From assembly GCA_013365365.1 (NCBI GenBank), contig JABVXU010000429.1, positions 1-46,983 of the forward strand: DNA of 46,983 bases, in the 5' to 3' direction. Numbering within the stretch: position 1 is the first letter of the stretch; each line of letters begins with the position of its first letter. This stretch comes from Cruorifilaria tuberocauda. Lineage: Eukaryota; Nematoda; Chromadorea; Rhabditida; Onchocercidae. The position numbers were made by a program, and so were the translations under genes. The notes below the pieces were generated by a model. It was not told the origin of the DNA and searched no databases. It saw only the letters and a list, made by a program, of their open reading frames with translations. Positions 1 through 13,684 of the stretch are shown here, piece after piece.

Positions 1-15
1 TGCATGCATGCATGC
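1..15. repeat. Short TGCA tandem repeat at window edge
   Basis: The first 15 bases are the self-complementary tetranucleotide TGCA repeated. The tract begins at the window edge, so its full length is unknown. No function is apparent. Confidence 0.7.
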
Positions 16-130
16 GTGAGAATGTGCAGATCGATGAGTAATAACAAATGGAAAGTAAAGATCTGAAATATTGAAATTTAAGGATTAAGAAGATTGAGAG
101 ATAATTTAACCTTTCTGGTTTCCCGACAAT

Positions 131-398
131 AGTCACGTAGTCGAACAAGAAATAGTATGTTTGGCAGTTACGTAGCCGTACTAGAATTAATGTAGATGGT
201 ACTCACGCAGCCATACAAGTAGTATGAATGATAGTCACGGAGCCATGCATAATATAAAATTAATGATCGTCAAGTAGACATATAATCGAAAAAGTGATAG
301 TCACTTTACACGTACGACAAATAGAGTGAATGATATTAGGTAAACATACAAGGAATACAGTGAACGTTAGTCAGGTGCACATACAAGAATAGTGACGC
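131..398 (+). repeat. Degenerate tandem repeat, about 34 bp unit, 8 copies
   Basis: Eight successive units start near 131, 166, 201, 233, 268, 299, 335 and 369, a spacing of 31 to 36 bases. Each opens with a variant of AGTCACGTAGCCATACAAG. Most end in an A-rich stretch followed by a variant of GTGAATGAT. Copies are diverged, so this is an old minisatellite rather than a recent expansion. There is no open reading frame through it. It may continue left of the window, although the sequence before 131 does not match the unit by eye. Confidence 0.75.
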
Positions 399-2895
399 CT
401 TTTTTGATTTCAATTAATAGAATTTTTTATTTTGCTTCATTACATTCTATGATAATTTTGAAGGTAAGAAATGTTTTTATTCTGGAGATGGGTGCTTCGT
501 ACTCAGAATCATCCCTTAGAGATTATCTTTTCTGTTTATTTGGTAATTTTAGCTTGTTTTTTAACAAGAGGTTCTATCTGTTAGTTTATTTTTTCCTCTT
601 TCTATTTCTGATATGTAATTAGACATTTTATCATTCGTTTCGTGTTAAGTTTTTAAATATATGCTTCAACCTTAACAGAATTTCCCTCAGAAAAGCATAA
701 ATAACCGTTTCAGCTTGGTTCGTCTTATTCCGCAATTTTTTAATGAGTGGGAACAGTTTCCGTTTGCTGTTATATTTTCTAATCAGTCATGGTTTTCAGT
801 TTTTTCATTTTTTCTTTTTTTTGATTGTCGTTTCAATTGAATTCTTAATAGTGAATTTCAAATTTCATAGTAAACAACAAGAAAAAAATCAGCTGTTAAT
901 GTTTTAAAGCAAGTTTTTGTATTCTTATAAAATTCCTTTAACTATCAGTTACTATCTGTAGAACAATCTTATCAAATGTCTTTTCATGATAATCTTTGAA
1001 TTTGTTTGGTAGTTTTTGATAAACGAATTTGTGAGATGTTTGATCGCGTTTATAAATAAATGATGATTTCATTCTGTTTTTAAAATATTTCGTTTTCTTC
1101 CGTATTTTTAGTGACGGCTGCTCTGAGTATATCTAATACCACTTTCCATTTTCCCACTAACATCTTGTTGAACATTTGAGTTATATTAGTAAGCGAATGG
1201 ATTATTAATTTTTTTTCAGAAATTAGGATTTGCATAGATAATTAGTAATCGAATTAATTAAATTACTAGATTTCATCAACACAAATTTTTACTTATTTTC
1301 TTGAATCTCTTACTAACTCACTAGTGCTTGTTATTTCATTTTTGCTAACATCAAAACTTGTTTGCGTATCAAAAATTTTAGATTTATCTTCGGTACAGTT
1401 TTATAAGCTTTATTCCATTTATAATATTCCAAAAGCAAACAAATAAGAAATTTATCAGTGTTATGATTTTTATACAAATATGTTCGTATCTGTCTGCTAA
1501 ACATTAAAATTAACAGATTCATTCCATTCGTTATCAATAAAATCTTTAAATGAACAGGAAATTACCATACTTTATGGTTGCACCTTTACTTTGGAAAGCA
1601 ATTAACAATTGTTAATGAGAACTTATTTGTTTTCATTTAGGAAAATGCATAAAACAAAAACAAAAAAAAGCAATTTATTTCTGATGAAAAATAATTACAT
1701 TTAGTAATTTTCATTCGATGATAACAGATTTCCGTGCACTTTGTCGATTCAATACAAATACCATCTACAAATTACGAATGATTTAGTAAGTAATATATTT
1801 TCAAGAAAGCTTTGTTACGATTTATCTTCAAAAAATAGAACGGATCTTTGATTTTAAACCAATTATTTAATTTTCTTTGCTTTTTGTTAGCACAAAGAAA
1901 ATTTGATAACTAATAGATATCCTTCGATACATAATTAATGCAATCAAAGCAAAACAAGTTTTATAATGTCAGTTGTTCGCCATCGACAAGTGCAGCTTTT
2001 GCATTATTTTTGAAATGAAACACCAAAAGTATTATTTAAAATAAGATTATGGTTAGCCTTCTCCTCCCAAACTTTATCAGAAAATATTGCAATAGATTTT
2101 AAATGGTTATAATTAATTGCAATTACTGTATTTTTTTTCATTATACCCATATATTCCTACGATTTTCGATTAAATTCTGAATCATCACAGAATTAAATCA
2201 AACCAAGTCGCGATGAAAATTTAAAATATCACTCTATCTGCGCTAGCATTAACTTAATATCGTTTCGATAAGAAAAAAGAATACCAAAGATTCCAAATGT
2301 TTTAAACAAAGTTTCAAGAATATTTGATTTTCAAATCTAAAATATTTTGATTTCTTGATATTACTGCTTAAAATACTTCAATCTGATCATAAATACTTTT
2401 AATCTAAATAATTTCCTAATTCGATTGATATCATTTAAAGTTGAACTGAATTCATAAATGTTCTTGTTTTATTTCTCTTAAATTTTCCGGATATATGTCG
2501 TACCATTTGCAATGCTATCTTACCGATATCCTGAATTAATGTTTTTTGAGTTTGAGAGCATTTGGAGTTGATTGGAATTAATGAAATATCTGATAATTTC
2601 ATAAATTAATTATTGTTCCAAAAATTTATTTTATGCAACGAAAAATTTTGAAAACTTCAAAATCCGTTAAAATTAATTTCATCCTTTCTACATTTTATGC
2701 AAATTTGATAAAAATTTCATGCAAACAAATTTCCCGTCATTGTTTTATTCTAAAAAAACAATTTTTTCCAGCGATACAATTTTTCAGTATTCCTGCAATT
2801 CCATTTTCTTAATGAATAAATCATCAAGCATTCACAGAAAAAAACCTCAAATTTTCCGGATTGCTGAATAAATGATTTCTTTTCAATTTACTCAT

Positions 2896-2921
2896 TTCTT
2901 TCTTTCTCTCTCTCTCTCTTT
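2896..2921 (+). repeat. CT-rich microsatellite
   Basis: A pyrimidine run made of TTTC units followed by about eight CT dinucleotides. It is a simple repeat in non-coding DNA. Confidence 0.7.
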
Positions 2922-4221
2922 CATATCTCTTGCTAAACTTTCCCCTTTCCTTTCTTATTTTCTCCCCGCTTTTATCTTTCATTGAATCCATTGGGAGTTA
3001 TTTACTTTGCTATTAGCATTACTTTCATTTTAAGCATTCTTTTTCAAACCACTATTACATTTTTGTTATTTTCCACAAATTTTCCAATATTTCTTCACCT
3101 TTTTTATTTTATTTAAATTCTGCTCATATTTGATAAATTTTTCCGTTTCATTCTTACTTTTGAATTCCATCTTACTGTATTACAGTCCAACTTTTTAAAT
3201 ATTTTTCTTCCTTTCTCAATATGAAATCAATAACGAGAATATAATAATTAGGTCTCATAATTAAACTTAATAATTATTTATTATTACATTAACTCATTCC
3301 CTATTATAGGTTTTAATTAATAATTTATACTAAAGAATTGTCGTATATTGTTTCTTTTATTTTCAAGAAATTTAAATTAAACTGTTATTATATGAATAAT
3401 TAAAAGTGGACAGTGTTTAATTACGGATTACTGATTTGTTGTGATAAATGAAAACTCATCATATTATGAAAGAAATAATCGAAATGAAGTATGAAAATTG
3501 ATTTAGTAAATATTTCATTTCAGGAATTTATTATATTTTGTTTGACTAATAGCTCAATTTTTTAATTTTTGATATTTAATATAGAATTATTATCATTTAT
3601 TGCTGATATTCAATTTTCTCTTTAATCCTTACTGCAATTATATGACGTTTAATTCACGTCTAACTTCACGACTAAAGCATTTAATTTTACATTTCGTTCT
3701 TGAACATTTAACTTCTCTTGACATGCATCAATTCAATAATTTTAAACACAAAATAGCTTTGTTAAAAATTTTAAAAACGTGTTTCATGCAAATAACGATG
3801 CAATTAATTATTATAGAATTATTAATGAGAGGAATGGCGTCAGATGCTTTATAATTCGTTGAAGGATTGATTGTTTGCATGGATATTTCATTTTCTCATT
3901 TCTATTTTATCTCTTATCTTTGAAACTTTTTGATAAATTTTTATCAAAAATTTCTGAATTCAAATAAATTGTTACTGACTGCCAATTAATTATCCTGAGA
4001 TTTTACTTTTTTCTGAAAGTAGGAATTAGTCAAATGATTAAAATAATGAAAGCGAAAAATTCCTGGAAGAAATACTAAATTTGTTATCATTTGGCCTGAT
4101 ATATCTCGGAGCAAGTTGAAGATGTGTTTTGAATTATGTATTATAACCATATCTTTAATTTTTACGCAACAAAATTCTCCAATTCAAAAAATTTCACGAT
4201 GTCGTATCATGTTTCTACTTA

Positions 4222-4267
4222 ATTAATTAGAAAAAATGATTGGTATTAATTAGAAAAAATGATTGGT
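4222..4267 (+). repeat. Perfect 23-bp tandem duplication
   Basis: A 23-base unit at 4222-4244 is repeated without change at 4245-4267. The unit runs from ATTAATTAG through a run of A to GATTGGT. It looks like a recent replication-slippage duplication. Confidence 0.85.
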
Positions 4268-5960
4268 AATTCCATCAAATCAAGCAATCATCATAAATGC
4301 TAGAAAACGATGGAAATGGTTAATCATATGAATTTAGCAAGAATTTAATGTCGATTCAATTAAATTCTAGTCATTCATTGGATGGAGAATAATTCGTTTT
4401 AATTGATCAAATTAGCATAAATGAATGTTAGCTTTAGAACTATCTCTTCCGAACTTAAAAACTTATGATGAAAAAAAAAATGTTTAAATCAATTGGCATT
4501 GTGTATCGGATGGGACATTGACATTAAGTAATTTAAACATAAAGAGAGGAAAAGATGAAATCAATTATGATAATAATTTAGATTTCAACAAGCCAAATAG
4601 CAAGAATTTACAAGCAGAAGCATTCTCAAGCATCAACTCTGCTTTTCACAAACTTTCAAATTAAATTTTTTATTCAAATAAAAATTTTTAAAATTTTTAT
4701 CACTCGAAAATGCAAATTGAAAAAAATTTTTTGGTGAAATTCGAAAAAAATGATTTCTTTAAATTTATTTCCCTTTTTATTTTTATTTCTCACTTCATGA
4801 AAACATACTATGCTATGTGATGTGGCTGATTAAATTAATCAATGGTAAAAGTATCGAACATGGATAATTTCCTTGTCATCATCAAATCTGAAAAGCATTA
4901 CATATATAGCCAGCACTTATTAAATTATCTAATTCGTAAGAACACAAACAAATTGGTAGAGTTTTACGATGAATTTATGGTTATAAGAAATAAAATTTAA
5001 TTTTAGCAAATTAATTTTCATATCGAAATGCTTTATTCAAAATAATTTTAGTAAATATTTGCTTTATCCTTACATTCTATGTACTTTAATTGCATTAATG
5101 CTGAGAAAAATTCTGAAATAAATGAAATCAAAGTTATTTCAAATTTAAACGAGGTAATTTTTTTTATTAATATTATAACAGTTTCATTAATTAATCAATA
5201 ATTAATGATATGTATATGTAGGCTGTTTAAATGTCGCCTAATTTAATAAATATAAATAGTACTTCTGTTACTATAACAGAAAGTAATGTAGAATTTGAAA
5301 CTAAGTTAGATGTATGTTACAGACAACATGAATATAAATTATAAGATAAAACATAAATACATGAAATCATCATAATTAAAGAAAAATTGAAAGAATGGAG
5401 GAAAGGAGAAAAAATTTCTTCATTTTTTCCAAATGCGATGAAATTTTCTTCAGTACTGATATGCTCTTCACACTTTTATGCGCTGAAATATTTTTTTGTG
5501 ACTAAAACTTTGTTCTGTCAATTTTTTACTATCTTAAAATAAGTAAGTAATTACTTAAGTAAATTGTCTTGTACATCAGTTAAAAAAAGACTTATAAGTA
5601 ATCGAAGAGAATTAAACAAAAAAGTAAAATTATTTCAATTTCCTTGCAGAGTCTGATTATTTTATTTAACATTTGCATTACTAGATGGCTTAAATTATAT
5701 CGAGAAAGTAGAACCCTTAAATTTATTAGTACAAAAAAAAAATTAGAATTTTCAAAATTGAAAAAAATAAGAACGGAATTGTTTCAACTTTCCCTATGAA
5801 ACTCAGTTAAATGATAAATATTAGGGAAATAGGTTTATTAGCCTGAAGTTAAATGCAATGAATAATTGAAATTGGACATTCAATAAGGTTATAAGTACCT
5901 GCTTGACTAAAGTGTTTGTGCTTTAGATAATCGGCGATGATATCATATTTCCATAATTTT

Positions 5961-5970
5961 TTAATTTCAG
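5961..5970 (+). promoter_or_regulatory. Candidate spliced-leader acceptor of the GPCR gene
   Basis: The sequence TTAATTTCAG is a good nematode 3' splice site. No matching upstream coding exon is visible. It lies 76 bases before the predicted start codon at 6047, which fits an SL trans-splice acceptor. It could equally be the acceptor of an unseen 5' untranslated exon. Confidence 0.4.
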
Positions 5971-6046
5971 ATTTTCAGAATCAAAATTGAAGAAAAAAAA
6001 ACTTTTTATGTGAAATTATTTTAAATTATACTTTGATATTTGATTA

Positions 6047-9000
6047 ATGGATAATCCGATGGAAAATAACACATTGATGGATAATTATGGAAATGAAATA
6101 AAGCAGCAATCAGAACTATGCGGTGATGTAAGCCTTTGTTTTCATTTCATCCACTTCGTTTTTTTATCCAGAACTTGGAAATCTTTAAAATTTAAACTAT
6201 CAATTACTCGGCACAAGAAAGATTTATCTTTTTTATAATTGCTATTTTCAAGATCGTTATTTTTGATTTCTGCCTTTCACACAAATTTAAATAATTAAAT
6301 GCTAATCAAAATATTTTTTTAATTGAATTATTCCTTTCAAATAACTTCAAAATTGTTCAGTTAAATGAGTTTTTCAAATGGCTGTTTCTTATCTATTCCA
6401 CTATTTATCATAATTTCAAACTTTTTCCCATTCTGGCAAATTTTGAAAACTTTCATCCTAATCAGTAATTTAATAAAAATTTAATTAGAAATAGTTTCCA
6501 ACAAATTTTCTTACATTTCACCTTTTTTTCTCATTTTCGCAATTTCCATAAATGAAAATTTCATTTAACTTATCATTTTGTGTTTCATCCAGTTGATAAC
6601 CATTAACCAATCAATTTTTCTTTTATGACAGATTCTTTTGCCATTCATTTCCAATGACTGACAAAAAAAGCTAACAATTTTAGAAAGTCATTACTAATCC
6701 TAACAATTATTGCTAGCTAGCATAAAATTATTGTTATTTGTTAAGCCATCAGAAAGAAAATTGCCGTTGGAAATATTCCAAATCTACTTTTTTACATGAT
6801 TTCGATCAAAATATAGTTGAGAATATATTAATGAAGTTGAATAGATGTTATAATTTTACGTTTCAAAAAAACTGAAAAAGTATTTTCTTTTTTTTGTTGC
6901 CATGGGAAAGCTAAATACGACTTTTTTCGTACTTAATTTTGTTTTTTGATAATTTATTCTTCCTATTTTTTGTTGGTTTAACAATTATGGGACATATCAA
7001 ATTCAGAAGTTAAAAGTAAAAGAGAAATGGGTCTCAAATGAATAAGCGAGGACAAAAAGAAAGTTGAAGTTAAGTATTGGATAAAATTTCTTAATTTTAA
7101 CCATAAAAATATAGTCTATCATATACAAAATAAAATTTTAAAAATAAAAGTTTTTTTAATCAAAGCAGAAATTAGAAAATTTTATCATCGAGCATTAATA
7201 ATTTTAAAAATTTTCATTTTAAAATGAAAATTAATCGGAAGAATTTATGCTACAATAGAATTAATCTACAGTAAGCATTGATTGCAGAACATTTCTGTTT
7301 ATTTCATATTTTCGCATCATTTGCATTATTTAAATTAAATAAATTAATTGCAAATCAAGAATAAGTTGAACAAATTGCATTTAGTTAACTATAACAACTG
7401 GAACGAATAAATGAATGAATGAATCATCACATGACAAAGGAAAGTAATCATATAAATACAGCAATTTCTCATCTCACTTCATCACCTTTGTGTTACCTAT
7501 TGTTTAAGAAAATAGATTTAATCTACCGATAATCAATTAACAAGCTGATAAAACTTACCACTACTTAATTCTGAGAATAGATCAATAGATTGATCAGTTG
7601 ATTATAACTGTCACCATTGAATTTTGTGATTAAATCAAGAAAAATAATTAGCTTGCAAACATTATATTCGAGAATATTTCAATCAGTTGGAAGCTAATGA
7701 AAAGTGAATATTCAAATTGATCAAGTTAGCGCATTTTTTTTCGTAGTAAACAAAAACTATCAGTTGATTTAAAGAACAACTAGAAATATTTCAAATTTTA
7801 ACATCGATGGAAATTATGAGATGTCGAATGATTTCAAAATCAATCTATTCTTTTTCAAGTTTCAGATATTGTCCAATGAATTTTTATGTTAGCATTTTTT
7901 CTTTAGCTTTTTTTCGTCCATCCTTATCTGTAACATTATGCAGATTATTGAGAAAGGCATTAATACTCTTTCAAAGTATGAAATTTATATAATTAAAAAA
8001 AAATTTCAATAAAAGTAAAAAAATTGCTAACAAAAGAGAAAGTTGGGAATGTTAAAAATTTCGCATGAAAAAAGAAAGGTATATTTTCCGTTTTTATATT
8101 GCTTTTTATAAAAAAAAAAGAAAAATACAACGATTTCTACTATTATGAAAAACTTTCTATTTCCTTAAATTTCCTAAAATAATTTCTTTTCTCAAATTTT
8201 TTTTATCATAAAATTTCAGTCAGAATTTTACACAACGGGACGATTTATTTTTTTGATGATAGCATCGCTTATTGCATCGCTTGGTACCTGTGGTAATTTA
8301 CTTTTAGTATATTTATTTATGACACGAAATTATCAAACATCCGCGAAATATCCTACCGGTATGATAATATTATTTTACAAAATATCGATTTATTTTTACA
8401 ACGAAATACTAATTACTTTTTCTTTTTAAATTAGATGATATTTAAGTTATATTTTTTGTAGTATTGGCAATTCTTGATGTCTTAATTTGCATCCTTTACA
8501 TTATGTTATTTGGAATTGATGCAGCAATTGTTTATCTGAAATCTTCTGTAAGTGCTGTTTGTTTTTAATATACAACAATAAGTAACTGTATATGTTTTCG
8601 ATACTATTAATACCATTAAAATATTAATAATACTATGCTATCAGTAATGAATTAAAAAAAAAATTTTCCAAATTATCAAGCTGGCATCTAATAAATGGAA
8701 ATAAATTACTTAAATTGCCAAATATTTCCAGAACTTATTTATATTATATCATATTTACATTGTACCAGCATTTGTTGTAAGTCGAATAACACAATTAGCT
8801 ATTCCATATTTGCTAATTTTAACGACAATGGAACGTCTAGTATGGATATCAGGTCAACAAACTGTGAAATTTTTAAAGCTGATGTTTAGTGATCGAGGTC
8901 GTCAAATTACGATCTTTCTTCTACTACTTTTTTGTATTATTTCACGTATGCCGACAGCGTTTGCTATCGTAGTACGTCATTTTTATCTTTAAATCATACA

Positions 9001-11169
9001 TTTATATCACTATCTTTTAATTTATCGATCAGACTAACTTATCAAAATTTGGGCTATCAAGTAGTTATGAAGTGATTTCTATTTTAGTTCTCTCCCTTCA
9101 GTAGCGATTACTTGTGATACAAACAAAGCTGCAATTAAGTAATCTTTGAAGAATATTTTTGGATATTAAATATTTTAAATTATGATTAATTTTGTACAAG
9201 TTTCAAAACACTTCATTATTTTAGCATTTATTCAGTATTCGATTAGCTTACTTTCAAACTTTTTGAATAGATATATTCATATATTGCTGCATAAATTAAT
9301 TATTCCGATATTGCAAGAATTTGTAATTTATATGAATATTCAAGTATATATATAAATTTTTAGAAATCCGCAAAGGTCAATTTTGACAAGTCTAATCAAG
9401 TTTATTATTATAAAGCCTAATAATATTGAAAGAATAATAATTGATGATTAAAAATCCAATCGCATTCACCTTTTTCTTTTCTGCATTTCTTCAGCAAATA
9501 AATTAGCAAGCAATCTTTTTTTTCAATTTATAATTTAATTAACTGAAAGGATGAAACGAAAAAAAAAATTACTTTTCTTTTCAGGTACATCATTTTCCTA
9601 ATTGTAATGATTTTTTGCGTACGCAAAGTACCGGACCAGCTGATTGGGTACACGAAAGTGAAGTTTATTATTTTATCGATTTCCATTTATTGTTGATTAT
9701 TCAAACATTAATTCCATTTATCGTTCTTGTTGTTTTTAATTTTGTAAGTTTTTCAAAGATATCATTCTTTTTTAATTAAAACTTTTTAATGCTCTTTTAC
9801 AATTATTCACTTTTTTACTTTAAAGCAAATTGAGATGCTTTCTTTATTTTTCTAAAGAACTGAGTTCGAAAAATCGATAATTTACAAAATATTTGAGAAT
9901 TTTACAGATTATAATTCAAAAATTACCAAAAAGTTTGGATGATGAGCAAAAAGCAGATAACAAAAGAGAAAGAAATCAAGAAAATGATCGCTATCTATTA
10001 GATCAGAGTTTTACCTCCAATCATAACCATAATTTACAACAAGATCAAGATCAGTTTTCCGTACCAAATGCTCTACCTGCTTTACCCTTATTTGATCAGT
10101 CTAACCAGAACAATTCTTCAATACATAAACCTAAATCACGAAGCATTATATGTGGTTTGAAGTTCAAAAAACACAACAATCTTTTATATGGAACGAAAAC
10201 TGAATGTAAGCTATCTTGAGAAGATAATATTTATATTAATTGGCATATTAAATCAATATTGTTATTTTTTGTAACAAAACACAAAGATATTAAAAGCAAA
10301 AGTATAAAACACAACGACATAGAAGCAAAAAAATTAATATTTCATGGAGGTAAGTGCTGAAATGATTATTAATAATATTTAACATTCATCTATCGGAAAG
10401 AAAGACATACAAAATAGAATGGTAAAAATGTTGTTATTTATTCGAATTTAAACGCCAAATTCAAAAAAAAAATCATACTTAAAATTAAATGAATTTAAAT
10501 AAAATGATTTAGAAAATTCAAATATTTGGAAAAGCTTATTCAATTTATATTTATTTAAAGCATTCAAAGCATTAAAAACATTTTATTTAAAGCATCATTT
10601 TGCTATGCAAGATAATTTATAACAATCCAATATGATAAAACCATTTGAAAACGAATTTTTGAGGTAAATTTTTAGAAAATAACGGTAATGAATTGCTTTT
10701 TTAGTATCTATTATAACAATTAAACCGTTGCGTAAAATGACTACTGCAGTTCGTGATGCTGTCTGTACGATGATTGCTATAGTTACAAGTTATCTTATCA
10801 GCAATAGTCTTCATTTGATACTTACAATTTTAGAAAGGTTCATTTCTATTCCTTTGTTCCTCCAGATTTTTCATTCCACTGAATAATAAATTTAAATGTA
10901 CAAGATTAATTTTTTGATTTTTTGCAAAAAAAAACCATTTTTTTAGATCTGAGATTGCAATACTTCGTGATCCGGTTGATCCAATGATGGCAAGTACCTT
11001 TCATACTGTTTTTTCGGATACAGTCAGTTTTGTTTATATGTTTACTAGCGCAATTCGTATTCTTATTTACATGTGTAATCCGGATATACGTTCACATTTG
11101 GTAGACTTCCTACCATGCAATTATCAACACAGGAGGAAAAAATCAACAACTATTCCTGTTCCAGTTTAG
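6047..11169 (+). CDS. Seven-transmembrane G-protein-coupled receptor, class A-like
   Basis: Eight exons: 6047-6127, 8220-8358, 8462-8547, 8732-8971, 9585-9743, 9908-10205, 10705-10837 and 10947-11169. They join in phase to 452 residues. An in-frame stop sits directly before the ATG, so the start is bounded. The extracellular N-terminus has an NNT sequon (N7). TM1 (about 35-60) carries the GN pair at 52-53. TM2 (74-93) carries Asp79. TM3 ends in MER (135-137) where DRY is usual. TM4 is about 161-181 and TM5 about 211-235. A long polar third intracellular loop (236-345) rich in Asn, Gln and Asp precedes TM6 (354-377). TM7 (398-421) ends IRILIY-MCNP instead of NPxxY. Extracellular loop 2 has Cys189, but no Cys is seen at the top of TM3. 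It should sit in the plasma membrane and signal through G proteins. The ligand is unknown; a neuropeptide or chemosensory role is a family-level guess. The 2.1 kb first intron makes exon 1 the least certain part. Confidence 0.85.
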
Positions 11170-11383
11170 CCACTATATTTTTGTTAGGTGAAGAAAATAT
11201 TCTTGTTATGTTTGCTTCTTCATTTCGACATATTAGTGAAACTTTCATTTCGTTGCTCCATTTGATTGATTGTTCGTAAAAAAGCTTTATGAAATTTTCT
11301 TATACCTAATCTCATGAAATTCTGCTTGAATTACTTAATAATATTGAAATGACAGCATGATATAGTGCACATATTTAGAATGC

Positions 11384-11389
11384 AATAAA
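11384..11389 (+). terminator. Candidate polyadenylation signal of the GPCR gene
   Basis: A canonical AATAAA lies 215 bases after the GPCR stop codon, followed by AT-rich DNA. It is the first well-placed signal I saw downstream of the gene. Confidence 0.4.
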
Positions 11390-13640
11390 TATTTCACATT
11401 CACATTATTTCTATAACTGGAAATTGAAAGGAAATGAAACTAAATATGACTTACTAACATAGGAAATAATTAAGAATATGCATACTTCATAATATCATAT
11501 CACTCATAAGCTTTCAATAAATCACTGAAATCATCTGTCTTTCTTAAGTTACTGGAAAAAAGCTTAGAATTATTGCTGAAAATGAATTAATATCAATTCT
11601 GTTGTTTAACGTGTGGGCTATAAAATTAAATTGAATTAAAATAACTTCACAATTTATAATTTTGTAATAATTTAAAATAATTCAACAATTTTTAATTTGT
11701 ATTTGAATAAAAAGAAAATATTTTGGTTTGATACAATGCCTGCACTTTGATCACTTTGACATATCATTCTTTTTTTAATGAGAAAAAAAGCATAGGAAAT
11801 TTCAAGAATCTAAAATAATGAAAGAAAGAAAAAGTTGCAAAAAATTTGGGAAAGAAAAAGAAGAAAGAAATAATAAAAAGACTTATATTGAAGTTTTATA
11901 TATATATTATTTATATTTTTATATATATAGAAATTATTAATTATTCAATAAAAGTATTTATCATTTATGATAAAATCGATTCAAACACTTCCTGTTGTTA
12001 AAATAATATTTTGATTTAATCAAAAATTTCTTTACTTTTTCCTTTTTTATTACAAAGACATAAATTTCGCTATAAAAGTTATTAATTATCCCGGATTGAA
12101 AATTTTCAAAGTTTTTATCCGATAATTGTTATTGATTAGCTTGCCATTCTTATTGCTCATTTTATTACAATGTATAATTAATTCGTTGTACGAACTGTTC
12201 AAATATAAGACACTTGAAGTGCTGCACAATTATCAATTTCATTATTCGATATAATAAATTAACGCCAAAAGTCGTAATGATAACATTTTTATTTAAACAA
12301 ATAAAAGATATGATAAGATTAGTTAACAGCATATATTATTTTGCTATCACAGATTCCTCCTCTCGTTATTTTACACAATAAATTTGAATTTAAGTTTTAC
12401 TTTTTAAATTTCAAAATCTTCCCAGCAGTTAAACGACAATGTCCTCTTGCATTAATTGAAGAAAAGAGAAAAGAGAGAAAAATTTGTGAAAATATTTTTA
12501 TAAAATTAACTGAAAAAGAGAAAGAAAAAAGAGAAAAAACGATAAATGTTTGTTTTTCCTTATAATTTTGTCGTCTTGCAAACAAAAGGATAACGGATGA
12601 GAAATGAATGATAATTGATGGATAAGTTGATTTGTTAAAATTTGTGACATTGTTTGATCCATTGTGTGGTAACCTCATTTTCGTCCAGTTAACATCAACA
12701 TTCCTTTCATCATTTCCTTCCACATTATCATCATTATTCAATCTTCAACAATTTATCTCTTTTTTTCTTCTCTTTACTTTTACTTTAAATTTATATCTTA
12801 GTAAAGTTAGATGTAATATTTCAAAAGTAAGCTTGAAATGTTGAGCATTTTCAATGAATTAACCGGATTCAATTGTAATTTATGCAAAATTATCTCGTTT
12901 TTTAACGCAAATTAAAGCGTGAATATTATAAAAGTTTGCCTTTCCTAATTATTTGAAATGATATAATTAATCATTTATTAAAAGTTTCAACCGCTTTTTA
13001 TTCTTTCAATCTCAAACTTAATTCTATCCTTAAAGTGTCTACTTTTTCGTTTTTATTATTTAGTTTTTGTGAAGAGAAAATAAAACAAAATTTTGGTTTT
13101 GTATATTTAAATAAACAAATATATCAGTCCTGAAATTTCCCGAAGAAAAAACTATTATTTTTATTTGCTTATATTGTAGAAAGATTTTTGTATGCGAATT
13201 AAATTAATCCATTTCCTATATATCATTTTTAAATTCATTCATAAAACTTCTTTTCAATAGATAGACAAAGTATACTAACTTATATTTAGACTTTAATTGC
13301 GTTTCTTTTTAATTTTTTTTTGAATATGGAACCAGGTTTTGTGGAAGCAATTATTTTATGTAATTAATTACCTTATAGATATTTTGAAAATGTAACACTT
13401 CGCCTTATTACTTGAGATAATCCTATAAATTTCGGTTTCATATTTTCTCATGAATACAAAAAGAAAAGAAAACGCAAAATCTAAAGTAGAGATTGCCACA
13501 CTTTAGTGTACTAATCTATATTTTAAATTTTCAAAATACAACTTAAATTAAACTTTCAGCGAAAAAAATAACATTGTATCATATTTTGCTAACAAGCTTA
13601 AAAATAATTTACTCTTATCATATAGTAATTTGGAAGAAAA
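11390..13640. other. Intergenic region between GPCR and ground-like gene
   Basis: No gene is visible. Open frames around 12340-12840 on both strands are low-complexity (Lys/Glu-rich on one strand, Phe/Ser-rich on the other). They come from an A/G-biased tract at about 12460-12545 and have no exon boundaries. Around 11897-11935 there is a near-palindromic TA-rich tract. The right end presumably carries the promoter of the downstream gene. Confidence 0.6.
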
Positions 13641-13647
13641 AATTTAG
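13638..13647 (+). promoter_or_regulatory. Possible splice or spliced-leader acceptor before the ground-like gene
   Basis: An AATTTAG-type 3' splice site lies 37 bases before the ATG at 13685. No ATG intervenes. It may receive a spliced leader, but the pyrimidine tract is poor. Confidence 0.3.
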
Positions 13648-13684
13648 ATTCTCTTAAGTGAAAAATTATTTTGCTGCTACTACA

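Larger units (their letters stand above)
399..5960. other. Gene-free AT-rich stretch
   Basis: No exon chain, domain or convincing conserved reading frame is visible on either strand. Short open frames here are low-complexity and lack exon-like boundaries. The stretch holds a CT microsatellite and a 23-bp tandem duplication, annotated separately. Its right end presumably includes the promoter and outron of the GPCR gene that starts at 6047. Confidence 0.6.

Noticed and set aside
12341..12844. Overlapping open frames on both strands between the GPCR and ground-like genes
   Set aside because: They are low-complexity (Lys/Glu or Phe/Ser runs) produced by an A/G-rich tract, have no exon boundaries, and contradict each other by strand.
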